Origin: Bifidobacterium parmae
Lineage (GTDB): Bacteria > Actinomycetota > Actinomycetes > Actinomycetales > Bifidobacteriaceae
Direction of reading: 5' to 3'
DNA: 64,000 bases
Assembly: GCF_002860365.1 (NCBI RefSeq)
Contig: NZ_NMWT01000009.1
Location: forward strand, 1 to 64,000
This document shows positions 35,189-43,723 of this stretch, piece after piece. The position numbers and the translations under genes were made by a program. How positions within the stretch are numbered: the stretch's first letter is position 1; the number at the start of each line of letters is the position of its first letter. Under the pieces are notes generated by a model. That model was not told the origin of the DNA. It ran no database searches and saw nothing but the letters and a program-made list of their open reading frames with translations.

Positions 35189-36184
35189 ATGAAGATCACT
35201 GTTCTCGGCGCCGGCGCATGGGGCACCGCATTCGGCCAGGTGCTGGCCGACGCGGGCAATGACGTGACGATGTGGGCGATGGAGCCCGAAATCGTCGCAG
35301 GCATCCGCGACAACCACCGCAACCACGTGAGGCTCCCGTTCATCGAGCATCTGCCGGACAATATGACCGCCACCGGCGACCGCGCCGAATCGGTCAAGGA
35401 CGCCGAGATCGTCGTCGTCGCGATCGCCGCGCAGTTCGCGCGCGTCGCGCTCGCCGAATTCAAGGGCCTCATCCCCGACGACGCGATCGTCGTGAGCCTC
35501 ATGAAGGGCATCGAACGCAACACGAACAAGCGCATGGACGAGGTCGTGCGCGAATCCCTCGACCTGCCGGCCGAGCGTTTCGCCGCCGTCTCCGGCCCGA
35601 ACCTGAGCAAGGAGATCGCGCTGCGCCAGCCCGCCGCGACCGTCGTCGGCTGCGAGAACCTCGACAACGCGACCAAGGTCGCCAAGGCGTGCACCACCGA
35701 CTACTTCAAGGCGTTCGTCACCACCGACGTCATCGGACTGGAGATGTGCGGCTCGCTGAAGAACGTCGTCGCGCTCGCCGTCGGCATGGCGCGCGGCGCC
35801 GGCTACGGCGAGAACACGGCCGCGATGATCGAGACGCGCGGTCTCGCCGAACTCACCGCGCTCGGCAAGGCCGCCGGCGCCGATCCGAAGACCTTCGCCG
35901 GTCTCGCCGGCGTGGGCGACCTGATCGCCACGTGCGGCTCCCCGCTGAGCCGCAACTACACGTTCGGCGCGAACCTCGGCAAGGGCCTGAGCAAGGAGGA
36001 GGCGACGAAGGTGAGCAACGGCGTCGCCGAAGGCGTGCCCACCACCGACGCGGTCGTCGCGCTCGGCGACGAGCTCGGCGTGCCAACGCCGCTCGCCTAC
36101 GCGATGAGCCGCGTGCTCGACGAGGGCATCTCCTGCGCCGAGATGCTGTCCCAGCTGTTCGGCCGCGAAATCACCGCGGAGTAG
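35189..36184 (+). CDS. gpsA: Glycerol-3-phosphate dehydrogenase [NAD(P)+]
   Basis: A 331-residue enzyme that reduces dihydroxyacetone phosphate to glycerol-3-phosphate for lipid synthesis. VLGAGAWGTAFGQVLAD (residues 5-21) is the nucleotide-binding glycine motif. SGPNLSKEIA contains the GPN-type segment. GLEMCGSLKNVVALAVGM contains the catalytic Lys, and LAGVGDLIATC follows. The start follows AAGTAAGGAATCAC. It sits between plsC and ddl (67-bp gap) in the same direction; a gpsA-ddl neighbourhood is common in actinobacteria. Confidence 0.96.
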   Translation: MKITVLGAGAWGTAFGQVLADAGNDVTMWAMEPEIVAGIRDNHRNHVRLPFIEHLPDNMTATGDRAESVKDAEIVVVAIAAQFARVALAEFKGLIPDDAIVVSLMKGIERNTNKRMDEVVRESLDLPAERFAAVSGPNLSKEIALRQPAATVVGCENLDNATKVAKACTTDYFKAFVTTDVIGLEMCGSLKNVVALAVGMARGAGYGENTAAMIETRGLAELTALGKAAGADPKTFAGLAGVGDLIATCGSPLSRNYTFGANLGKGLSKEEATKVSNGVAEGVPTTDAVVALGDELGVPTPLAYAMSRVLDEGISCAEMLSQLFGREITAE

Positions 36185-36251
36185 GATACGGTATCCGGAA
36201 CGATTCGGTAATTCGGCAAAGAGCACTAGAGAAACGGACGAGAAAACGACT

Positions 36252-37373
36252 ATGACCAAGAAGCGCATCGTGGTGTTGTACGGCGGCAGGGCCGACGAGC
36301 ATTCGATCTCCTGCATTTCGACCGCCGGCGTGCTGAACGCGCTCGACGCCGACCGTTTCGAGGCGGTGCCGGTCGGCATCACCAAGGACGGCAAGTGGAT
36401 CGTCGACGGCGAGGACCCGCGCGGCTGGAACCTCGACGGCGGCGCGCTGCCGACCGTCGAGAGGACCGCCGGCGCGCGCGACGTCGTGCTCGACGTGGCG
36501 CGCGGCCAGGATGGCTTCTTCGCGCGCAATGCGGACGGCACGCTCGAGCCGTTCGGCCACGTCGACGCCGTGTTCCCCGTGCTGCACGGCCCGTACGGCG
36601 AGGACGGCACCGTGCAGGGCCTGCTTGAGATGATGGACGTGCCGTACGTCGGATGCGGCGTGTTCGCGTCCGCCGCGTGCATGGACAAGCATTACACGAA
36701 GGTCGTGCTCAACGCGGCCGGCATCTCCACCGCGCCCGGCGTGATGGTCGACGCCCGTTCCGTCCGCCCCGAGGAGGCGCTGGAGCGCGTCGCCGAGGCT
36801 GGTCTCGCGTACCCGCTGTTCGTCAAGCCGTCGCGCGCCGGCTCCAGCTTTGGCGTGACGAAGGTCGAGGAGGCCGATTCGCCGGAGGCGCAGGCCTCCC
36901 AGCTCGGCGCCGCCATCGCCGAAGCCGGCAGGCATGATTGGAAGGTGCTCATCGAGCAGGGCATCGACGGCCGTGAGATCGAGTGCGCGGTGCTCGCCGC
37001 CGCCCCCGGCGACGAGCCGGAGGCCAGCTGGCCGGGCGAGATCGTGCTCGACCATCAGGACGACGACCAGTTCTACGATTTCGACTCCAAGTACATGGAC
37101 GCGTCCGCCAGCCATGTCGAAGTGCCCGCCGACCTGCCGGTCAGCGTGCTCGAGGACGTGCGTGACGTCGCCCGACGCGCGTTCGTCGCGGTCGACGGCG
37201 CCGGCCTGAGCCGCGTGGACACGTTCGTCACCGCGGACGGCACCGTGATGGTCAACGAGATCAACACGATGCCCGGCTTCACGCCGATCTCCATGTATCC
37301 GAAGGCGTGGGACGCGACCGGCGTGAGCTACACCGCGCTCATCACCCGCCTCATCGAAGGCGTGCTGCGCTAG
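36252..37373 (+). CDS. ddl: D-alanine--D-alanine ligase
   Basis: A 373-residue ATP-grasp enzyme that makes D-Ala-D-Ala for the peptidoglycan stem peptide. VLYGGRADEHSISC (about residues 7-20), HGPYGEDGTVQGLLE, LFVKPSRAGSSFGVTKV (ATP-binding) and MVNEINTMPGFT (metal and substrate ligands) occur in family order. Length is typical. It is the last gene of the plsC-gpsA-ddl run, and a strong terminator follows 42 bp downstream. Confidence 0.97.
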   Translation: MTKKRIVVLYGGRADEHSISCISTAGVLNALDADRFEAVPVGITKDGKWIVDGEDPRGWNLDGGALPTVERTAGARDVVLDVARGQDGFFARNADGTLEPFGHVDAVFPVLHGPYGEDGTVQGLLEMMDVPYVGCGVFASAACMDKHYTKVVLNAAGISTAPGVMVDARSVRPEEALERVAEAGLAYPLFVKPSRAGSSFGVTKVEEADSPEAQASQLGAAIAEAGRHDWKVLIEQGIDGREIECAVLAAAPGDEPEASWPGEIVLDHQDDDQFYDFDSKYMDASASHVEVPADLPVSVLEDVRDVARRAFVAVDGAGLSRVDTFVTADGTVMVNEINTMPGFTPISMYPKAWDATGVSYTALITRLIEGVLR

Positions 37374-37414
37374 ACGCCTGGATGTCGGGCCGGTGATGCA
37401 CGCCGGTCGATCGT

Positions 37415-37460
37415 CGGGGAGGGTCCCGCCGTCGCGGCGGGACCCTCCCCGCGTTTTTCC
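37415..37460 (+). terminator. Intrinsic terminator after ddl
   Basis: CGGGGAGGGTCCCGCCG pairs with CGGCGGGACCCTCCCCG and is followed by CGTTTTTCC, a classic stem plus T-run. Confidence 0.95.
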
Positions 37461-37474
37461 CCCTCGCCCCGATG

Positions 37475-37503
37475 TTGACGCAAACAACGTAAGCGTCACA
37501 ATT
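37475..37503 (+). promoter_or_regulatory. Predicted promoter of the ABC importer operon
   Basis: TTGACG (37475), 17 bp, ACAATT (37498). TGACGC and GCGTCA form an inverted repeat (37476-37499) spanning the spacer, a possible repressor site. About 190 bp of leader follows, with a short CCCTAGAGGCAA duplication at 37650-37676. Confidence 0.45.
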
Positions 37504-37694
37504 CATCTGCGGATTCCGAGTGTTCATCGATTCGTCGCGCAAGGTCGCACGGCGTTCACCGGGGCGTCGGTGTCGGGACGGATAACGGACGTACCTTTCT
37601 CAATTGGATTACGGGTCGCGCGCCCACGGCGCGGACGAAGACCCCGATTCCCTAGAGGCAACTCCCTAGAGGCAAGTTGAGTAAAGGAACACCC

Positions 37695-38861
37695 ATGAAG
37701 AACCTGCGTAAGATCGCGGCTGGCGCCATCGCCACCGTGCTCGCGTTCTCGATGGCCGCCTGCGGTTCGTCGAACGCCTCCTCCAGCAACGGCTCCGGCT
37801 CCACCGGCAAGTCCGTCACCGTCGACCAGAAGTCCGCCAAGGCCACCTCCCTCGCCGACTTCGGCACCATGGACGACCTCGTCAAGGCCGCCGAGAAGGA
37901 AGGCGCGCTGAACGTCATCGCCCTGCCGCACGACTGGTCCAACTACGGCGAGGTCATCTCCACCTTCAAGAAGAAGTACCCGAAGATCAAGATCACCGAA
38001 CTCAACCCGAACGCCTCCTCCAAGGAGGAGCTCGACGCCGCCAAGACCAACAAGGGCACCGACGCCGCCCCGGACGTCTTCGACCTCGGCCAGCAGATCG
38101 CCGCCACCTCCACCGACTCCTTCGCCCCGTACAAGGTGCAGGCGTGGGACAAGATCCCGGATGAGGACAAGGACGCGAACGGCGCCTACTACGCCGACTA
38201 CACCGGCATCATGTCGATCGGCTGGAACAAGGACAAGTACGGCGAAATCAAGTCCTTCAACGACCTGCTCGACCCGAAGTTCGCCGGCACCGTCGCCCTC
38301 AACGGCAAGCCCGCCGAGGCCGGCGCCGCCTTCAACGGCTACCTGATGGTCAACCAGCTGGCCGGCGGCGACATCAAGAACGTCCAGCCCGGCCTCGACT
38401 TCTTCAAGAAGCTCAAGGACGCCGGCAACCTCACCACCGTCGACGTGACCAACGGCACCATCGACTCCGGCCAGACCGGCGTCGTCATGGACTGGACCTA
38501 CAACCAGGCCTCCTACAAGAAGGAGCTGAAGAGCAAGGGCGTCAACTGGGAGTACAAGACCTTCCCGAAGGCACAGGTCGTCAGCTACTACAACCAGGCC
38601 ATCAACAAGGACGCGCCGCACCCGGCAGCCGCCCGCCTGTGGGAGGAGTACCTGTACACCGCCGAAGCCCAGAACCTGTGGTTCAAGGGCGGCGCCAACC
38701 CGGTGCTGCTCGACTCGATGAAGCAGGACGGCACCGTCGACCAGGCCACCCTCAAGGACGCCGTCACCATCGAAGGCAAGCCGGTCAGCTACACCAACGA
38801 CGACGCCACCCGCATCACCGACTGGCTGCAGAACAACTGGGACAAGACGATCGGCAACTGA
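37695..38861 (+). CDS. ABC importer substrate-binding lipoprotein
   Basis: A 388-residue lipoprotein. The signal peptide ends in the lipobox-like MAAC, with Cys near residue 22, followed by a Ser/Gly linker. The mature part resembles PotD/AfuA-type binding proteins (iron, polyamine, phosphonate or thiamine classes), with APDVFDLGQQ, YADYTGIMSIGWNKDKYG and an Ala-rich hinge. The start has AAAGGAAC upstream. It is the first of four genes (binding protein, permease, permease, ATPase) in one direction. The high density of C-ending codons hints at strong expression. The solute cannot be read from the sequence. Confidence 0.88.
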   Translation: MKNLRKIAAGAIATVLAFSMAACGSSNASSSNGSGSTGKSVTVDQKSAKATSLADFGTMDDLVKAAEKEGALNVIALPHDWSNYGEVISTFKKKYPKIKITELNPNASSKEELDAAKTNKGTDAAPDVFDLGQQIAATSTDSFAPYKVQAWDKIPDEDKDANGAYYADYTGIMSIGWNKDKYGEIKSFNDLLDPKFAGTVALNGKPAEAGAAFNGYLMVNQLAGGDIKNVQPGLDFFKKLKDAGNLTTVDVTNGTIDSGQTGVVMDWTYNQASYKKELKSKGVNWEYKTFPKAQVVSYYNQAINKDAPHPAAARLWEEYLYTAEAQNLWFKGGANPVLLDSMKQDGTVDQATLKDAVTIEGKPVSYTNDDATRITDWLQNNWDKTIGN

Positions 38862-38900
38862 GCCGGTCGGACATCCGCAGCGTCCAAGGGAACATACCCC

Positions 38901-39827
38901 ATGACCGCAGCAATCGCACAGCACGGACCCGTCGCCGGCAAGGCCGCGGGTCCGTCCGCTACCTCCTCCGCCATCGCGCGGCATCGCAAGGAGCTCGGCA
39001 CCTTCGCGGTGACGATCCCGTTCTTCGCGTACACCGCGTGCTTCCTGCTCGCCCCGACCGTCATCGTGGTCGTCGGCGCGTTCCAGACCCGTGACGGCGG
39101 CTTCACGCTCGACAACTTCGGCAAACTGTTCGAGCCGAACACCGTCTCCGCGTTCGTCACCTCCATCCTCGTGTCCGTTGCGTCCTCCGTGATCGGCGCG
39201 GTGGTCGGCGGCCTCGCCTCCTACGCGCTCGTCATCGGCTCGAAGCCGAACGGCCTGCTGCGCCGCATGGTCTCCGCGATCTCCTCCGTGCTCGCCCAGT
39301 TCGGCGGCGTGATGCTCGCGTTCGCGTTCATCGCGACGATCGGCATCAACGGCATCGGCACGATGCTCATCAAACAGGTGACCGGACTGACCGTCAACCC
39401 GAACTGGCTGAGCTCACTGCCGGGCCTCGTGACCGTGTACTGCTACTTCCAGATCCCGCTGATGATCATCATCTTCCTGCCCGCCGTCGATTCGATCCGA
39501 CCGCAGTGGCGCGAGGCATGCGAATCGCTCGGCGGCAACACGTTCCAGTACTGGACGCGCATCGCCCTGCCGATCCTCACCCCCCGTTTCATCTCCGCGT
39601 TCCTGCTGCTGTTCGCCTCCGCGTTCTCCGCGTACGCGACCGCAGCGGCCCTGTTCTCGCAGCGTTCGATCCTCGTGCCGCTGATGATCCAGGGCGCGAT
39701 GCGCAACGAGATGGATCCCAACCAGCAGGGATTCGCCCAGGTGCTGGCATTCGCGATGATCATCGTCGTGGCCATCGTCATGCTGCTGAGCCACGCCGTG
39801 GAAAAGAGGGCCGGACGTTGGCAGTGA
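38901..39827 (+). CDS. ABC importer permease, first subunit
   Basis: A 308-residue inner-membrane permease of the PotB-type (BPD_transp_1) class with six hydrophobic segments. The cytoplasmic EAA loop reads WREACESLGGNTFQYWTRIALP (shown without flanks), near residues 202-222. A 35-residue soluble N-terminal tail precedes the first helix. It starts 39 bp after the binding protein and overlaps the next permease, so it is part of one operon. Confidence 0.9.
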   Translation: MTAAIAQHGPVAGKAAGPSATSSAIARHRKELGTFAVTIPFFAYTACFLLAPTVIVVVGAFQTRDGGFTLDNFGKLFEPNTVSAFVTSILVSVASSVIGAVVGGLASYALVIGSKPNGLLRRMVSAISSVLAQFGGVMLAFAFIATIGINGIGTMLIKQVTGLTVNPNWLSSLPGLVTVYCYFQIPLMIIIFLPAVDSIRPQWREACESLGGNTFQYWTRIALPILTPRFISAFLLLFASAFSAYATAAALFSQRSILVPLMIQGAMRNEMDPNQQGFAQVLAFAMIIVVAIVMLLSHAVEKRAGRWQ

Positions 39828-40732
39828 ACACCACCATCGAAACCACCGGCGCCGCCGCGACCGGCGCCGCCGCCAAGGGCGCGATGCCGCCGCAGCTGCG
39901 CGCCGCCCGCGTGCGCAAGCAGAGCGTCATCAAGTTCGTCATCCTGTTCGTCACGCTCGCGTTCCTGTTCGTGCCGCTCATCTCCATGCTCGTCTTCACG
40001 CTGCGCCACCCGCTGTCCGGACGCTGGTCCGCGGCCCCGTGGATCGCGATCTTCACCGGCAACGGCGAATCGCTCGGCGCCGACCTGACCGTCCTGTGGC
40101 AGGGACTCGGCGCCTCGCTCGCCCTGTGCGCCGTGACCGTCGTGCTCATGCTGCTGCTCATGGTCCCCACCATGGTGATCGTGCACATCCGCTCCAAGGC
40201 GCTCGAACGCGCCATCGAATGGGTCGCCACGCTGCCGCTGACCATCCCCGCCATCGTGCTCGTCGTCGGCCTCGGCCCCATCTACCGCTGGCTGAGCTCC
40301 GCCGTGCTCGACACCAACCCGATCTGGCTGTGCTTCGCCTACGTCGTGCTCGTCATGCCGTTCGCCTTCCGCGCCATCGCCGTCGGACTCAACTCCATCG
40401 ACGTGAAGACCCTCGTCGAGGCGTCCCGCTCGCTCGGCGCCTCCTGGCCGAAGGTGTTCTTCCGCGTCATCATCCCGAACCTGTGGCAGTCGATTCTGTC
40501 CGCCAGCTTCATCTCCATCGCCGTGGTGCTGGGCGAATACACCGTCGCCTCGCTGCTCGGCCGCATGAACCTGCAGGTCGCGCTCTACCAGCTCGGCCAA
40601 TCCAACTCCCAGATCTCCACCGCCATGTCGCTGCTCGCGCTGCTGTTCGGCGTGGTGCTGCTCGTCGCGCTCGACCTCATCTCCGAACACATCGGCAGGA
40701 CGCGCGCGGGCGAAACCAAGGAAGGCAAGTAA
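39818..40732 (+). CDS. ABC importer permease, second subunit
   Basis: A 304-residue permease of the PotC-type class with six hydrophobic segments. VEASRSLGASWPKVFFRVII is its EAA loop. The start is uncertain: TTG 39818 lies seven bases after GAGGG, while GTG 39824 gives a classical four-base overlap with the stop of the first permease. TTG is preferred on spacing. It pairs with the upstream permease as a heterodimer. Confidence 0.87.
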   Translation: MAVNTTIETTGAAATGAAAKGAMPPQLRAARVRKQSVIKFVILFVTLAFLFVPLISMLVFTLRHPLSGRWSAAPWIAIFTGNGESLGADLTVLWQGLGASLALCAVTVVLMLLLMVPTMVIVHIRSKALERAIEWVATLPLTIPAIVLVVGLGPIYRWLSSAVLDTNPIWLCFAYVVLVMPFAFRAIAVGLNSIDVKTLVEASRSLGASWPKVFFRVIIPNLWQSILSASFISIAVVLGEYTVASLLGRMNLQVALYQLGQSNSQISTAMSLLALLFGVVLLVALDLISEHIGRTRAGETKEGK

Positions 40733-40737
40733 CCGAT

Positions 40738-41973
40738 ATGTCCCTCGTACAACAGAACGACGTCACGGCCGGCGGCGCCAAGCAGACCGAACACGAGTTC
40801 AAGAACGATCCGACCGCCACGCTCGAAGGCGTGCGCGGCAAGGACGTGACCAAGGCCGCCAAGGCCCTGCTCAAGGATTCCGCCACCCGCGGCGGCGGCA
40901 TCCAGATGCAGGACGTCGTCAAGATCTACCCCGGTTCCACCGTGCATGCGCTCGACGACTTCAACCTCGACATCAAGCCCGGCGAGATGGTCGTGCTGCT
41001 CGGCGGCTCCGGCTGCGGCAAATCCACCGCGCTGCGCTCCCTCGCCGGCCTTGAGGACATCCAGGGCGGCCGCATCCTCGTCGGCGGACAGGACGTCACC
41101 GGCGTGCCCGTCAACAAGCGCGGCATGTCGATGGTGTTCCAGGCGTACTCGCTGTTCCCGCACATGACCGCCGTCGAAAACGTCGAATTCGGTCTCGAAG
41201 TGCGCGGCGTCGGCCGCGCCGAACGCCGACGCACCGCCATGGAGCATCTCGAACTCGTCGGCCTCGCCGACCAGGCGAACAAGTTCACCCAGCAGATGTC
41301 CGGCGGCCAGCAGCAGCGCGTGGCGCTCGCCCGCGCGCTCGCCATCAAGCCGCGCGTGCTCCTCCTCGACGAGCCGCTCTCCGCGCTGGACGCGAAGGTG
41401 CGCGTCCAGCTGCGCGACGAGATCCGCCGCATCCAGCTCGACACCGGCACCACCACCGTGTTCGTCACGCACGATCAGGAGGAGGCGCTCGCCGTCGCCG
41501 ACCGCATCGGCGTGATGAACCACGGCCGCATCGAGCAGATCGCCGCCCCGCAGGACCTCTACCAGCGTCCCGCCACCGAATACGTGGCCACGTTCATCGG
41601 CCTGACGAACCGTCTGCCCGGCGCCTCCGACGGCGAGGAGGCGGTCGTGTTCGGCCAGCGCGTGCCGCTGCTGCCCGGCTCCAGGAAGGGCGATCCGGTG
41701 GCCGTGCTCGTGCGCCCGGAGAACATCGCGCTCGTGCGCGCCGACGCGGCCACGTCCGCGGCCGGCGAGCGCGCCCGCGTCGAGGTGATCCACTTCCTCG
41801 GCGCCGTGGCCCGCGTCGACTGCGAGATCTCCAGCGGCGAATACCAGCATTGGAACAAGGGCGAGCAGCTCAAGGTCACCGTGCAGCTGCCTGCGAACGA
41901 GCTGCCCGCCGGTCTCGCCGTCGGCGACGAGGTGGTCGTCACGCCGCGTCCCGTCGCCGCGCTCGCCTGCTGA
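40738..41973 (+). CDS. ABC importer ATP-binding subunit
   Basis: A 411-residue PotA/FbpC-type ATPase. Walker A is GGSGCGKST near residues 90-98, the Q-loop lies in VFQAYSLFPHM, the ABC signature is MSGGQQQRVALARAL, Walker B is LLLDEPLSALD, and the switch His is in VFVTHDQEEAL. A C-terminal regulatory TOBE-type domain follows (about 300-405). An unusual N-terminal extension of about 55 residues precedes the ABC domain. It starts five bases after the permease stop and ends the operon. Confidence 0.93.
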   Translation: MSLVQQNDVTAGGAKQTEHEFKNDPTATLEGVRGKDVTKAAKALLKDSATRGGGIQMQDVVKIYPGSTVHALDDFNLDIKPGEMVVLLGGSGCGKSTALRSLAGLEDIQGGRILVGGQDVTGVPVNKRGMSMVFQAYSLFPHMTAVENVEFGLEVRGVGRAERRRTAMEHLELVGLADQANKFTQQMSGGQQQRVALARALAIKPRVLLLDEPLSALDAKVRVQLRDEIRRIQLDTGTTTVFVTHDQEEALAVADRIGVMNHGRIEQIAAPQDLYQRPATEYVATFIGLTNRLPGASDGEEAVVFGQRVPLLPGSRKGDPVAVLVRPENIALVRADAATSAAGERARVEVIHFLGAVARVDCEISSGEYQHWNKGEQLKVTVQLPANELPAGLAVGDEVVVTPRPVAALAC

Positions 41974-42060
41974 GCGCCTGCGCGGCGTGCGTCGGCGGCG
42001 TGCTGGTGGCATGCGCCGTTCCGCGTCGCTTTGCATCGTCTTGCACGGCCTCCCACGGCG

Positions 42061-42136
42061 GTTGTTGTCAAAAGTGTGCAATCAACACACTTTTAACATG
42101 TTAAAAGTGTCGGAACAACACACTTTTGACAACAAC
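42061..42136. promoter_or_regulatory. Nested palindromes upstream of the DUF234 ATPase
   Basis: An outer inverted repeat, GTTGTTGTCAAAAGTGTG (42061-42078) and CACACTTTTGACAACAAC (42119-42136), encloses a perfect 24-bp palindrome with half ACACTTTTAACA (42087-42110). The motif ACACTTTTRAC thus occurs four times in alternating orientation within 76 bp of AT-rich sequence. It looks like a cooperative operator or a strong mRNA structure. Confidence 0.7.
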
Positions 42137-42208
42137 GTACGGGGAAAGTTGTGATGGAGCCCGGCGGAATCTGTTGCTCCGGTCGTGTTCTGATTCGATG
42201 CGGCCTTT

Positions 42209-42258
42209 ACTATGGGCGTGACTATTATAGTCGTAACTATAATAGTCACGCCCATAGT
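42209..42258. promoter_or_regulatory. 50-bp perfect palindrome before the DUF234 ATPase start
   Basis: The left arm ACTATGGGCGTGACTATTAT continues to AGT; its exact complement follows a CGTA loop (23-bp arms). ACTATTATAGT is repeated in both arms. It ends two bases before the first possible ATG (42261), so a folded transcript would place the ribosome-binding region in or beside a hairpin. Confidence 0.75.
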
Positions 42259-42272
42259 TTATGGTGGGCGGC

Positions 42273-43679
42273 ATGGTGTTCATCGGACGCGACGACGATC
42301 TGGCGTTTCTCCAGGACTGCTATGACGATGCGAAGGCGCAGCTGGTCATCCTGTATGGCCGTCGGCGCATCGGCAAAACCGAGACGCTCGTGCATTTCTC
42401 CCAAGACAAGCCCACACTGTTCTTCGTCGCACAGACCGGCACCAAGGAGGAGCAGCTCGCCGAATTCACGCAACGCATGGCCGTACAGGGCGCGCCGGCC
42501 GGGAAATACCTCAGCCGATACGCGAACTGGAGCGACGCCCTCGGCGATCTGACCGAACTGCCGGAGCCCGCCGACGGGAGACGACGGCTCGTCATCATCG
42601 ACGAATTCCCGTATCTGGTGAAATCCGATCCGACGCTGCCGTCCGTCCTGCAGAACCTGTGGGACCATCGGCTCCGCCACGAGAACCTGATGATCGTGCT
42701 GTGCGGCAGCGCCATGAGCTTCATCGAAAAGGAGATCCTGTCCGAAAAGGCCCCCCTGTACGGCCGCGCCACCGGCGTGCTGAAGATGCTGCCCATGCCG
42801 TACTGGGACGCAGTGCGGTTCTTCCCCGACTACTCCGCGGAAGACAAGGCGCTGGCCTATGCGATTCTCGGCGGCGTGCCGCAATACCTCGCCACCTTCG
42901 ACCCGGAACGGCCGCTCGCATGGAACCTGAAACGGTACGTGCTCCGCCGTGGCGCCGCCCTGTACGCCGAACCCGATGTGCTGATGCGCGAGGAGTTCCG
43001 CGAGACCGCGAAATACAACACGATCATCCGCGCGATAGCGTTGGGCGACACCAAGCTCAATGACATCGCCACGCATACGCTGATTCCGATCGGCACCCTG
43101 GGGTTCTACCTGTCGTCCCTGATGGAGGTCGGCATCGTGGAACGCGAGTTCCCCGTCACGGCGAAACTCGCCGAACAGGCCAAGGGCACGCGGGGACTCT
43201 ACCGGCTGGCGGACGATTTCTTCCGATTCTGGTATTCGTTCGTATACCCGAACCGTTCCGAACTGGAAAGCGGCGACATGGACGGCGTGTATGAGGAGGT
43301 CGTCGCCCCCGCGCTCCACGATTTCGCGGCGAGCGCCTTCGAGCGGATGTGCCGCGAATGGCTGCGTCGGCAAAGCCTGCGCGGCAAACTGCCGTACCGG
43401 GTCAACCGCGTCGGCCGATGGTGGGACAAAACCGACGAGATCGACGTGGTCGCCCTCGATCGCACCGGGCGGAAGGCCATCGCCGGCGAATGTAAGTTCC
43501 GGAACAATCCGATGGACCCCGCCATGCTCGACGTGCTGCGCGCCCGCGCGGCGAAGCTCAAGGTCGACGAGCGCTTGCTCATGATGTTCTCGTTGCATGG
43601 GTTCACGCCACAGTTGGATGCCATCGCCGCGGCGGACGATGCGGTGCGGCTGGTGGGCATGAGTGACCTGTTCGACTGA
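42273..43679 (+). CDS. AAA-type ATPase with DUF234 and nuclease-like C-terminus
   Basis: A 468-residue protein from ATG 42273. Residues 1 to about 215 form an archaeal-type ATPase domain: FIGRDDDLAFL, Walker A LYGRRRIGKTE, Walker B LVIIDEFPYL and the sensor-like VLCGSAMSF. A winged-helix region near 250-300 follows. The C-terminal DUF234-like part contains DEIDVVALD and AIAGECKF, spaced like a PD-(D/E)XK nuclease core (D...ExK). The start follows GGTGGGCGGC; ATG 42261 would add four residues. The cellular role of this family is not established; stand-alone genes of this kind are scattered in anaerobes and often look mobile. Two palindromes precede it. Confidence 0.85.
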   Translation: MVFIGRDDDLAFLQDCYDDAKAQLVILYGRRRIGKTETLVHFSQDKPTLFFVAQTGTKEEQLAEFTQRMAVQGAPAGKYLSRYANWSDALGDLTELPEPADGRRRLVIIDEFPYLVKSDPTLPSVLQNLWDHRLRHENLMIVLCGSAMSFIEKEILSEKAPLYGRATGVLKMLPMPYWDAVRFFPDYSAEDKALAYAILGGVPQYLATFDPERPLAWNLKRYVLRRGAALYAEPDVLMREEFRETAKYNTIIRAIALGDTKLNDIATHTLIPIGTLGFYLSSLMEVGIVEREFPVTAKLAEQAKGTRGLYRLADDFFRFWYSFVYPNRSELESGDMDGVYEEVVAPALHDFAASAFERMCREWLRRQSLRGKLPYRVNRVGRWWDKTDEIDVVALDRTGRKAIAGECKFRNNPMDPAMLDVLRARAAKLKVDERLLMMFSLHGFTPQLDAIAAADDAVRLVGMSDLFD

Positions 43680-43723
43680 CGGTCATGGTTTTGCGCCGGA
43701 ACCGAGTGCCGTAAGCTGGGTGT

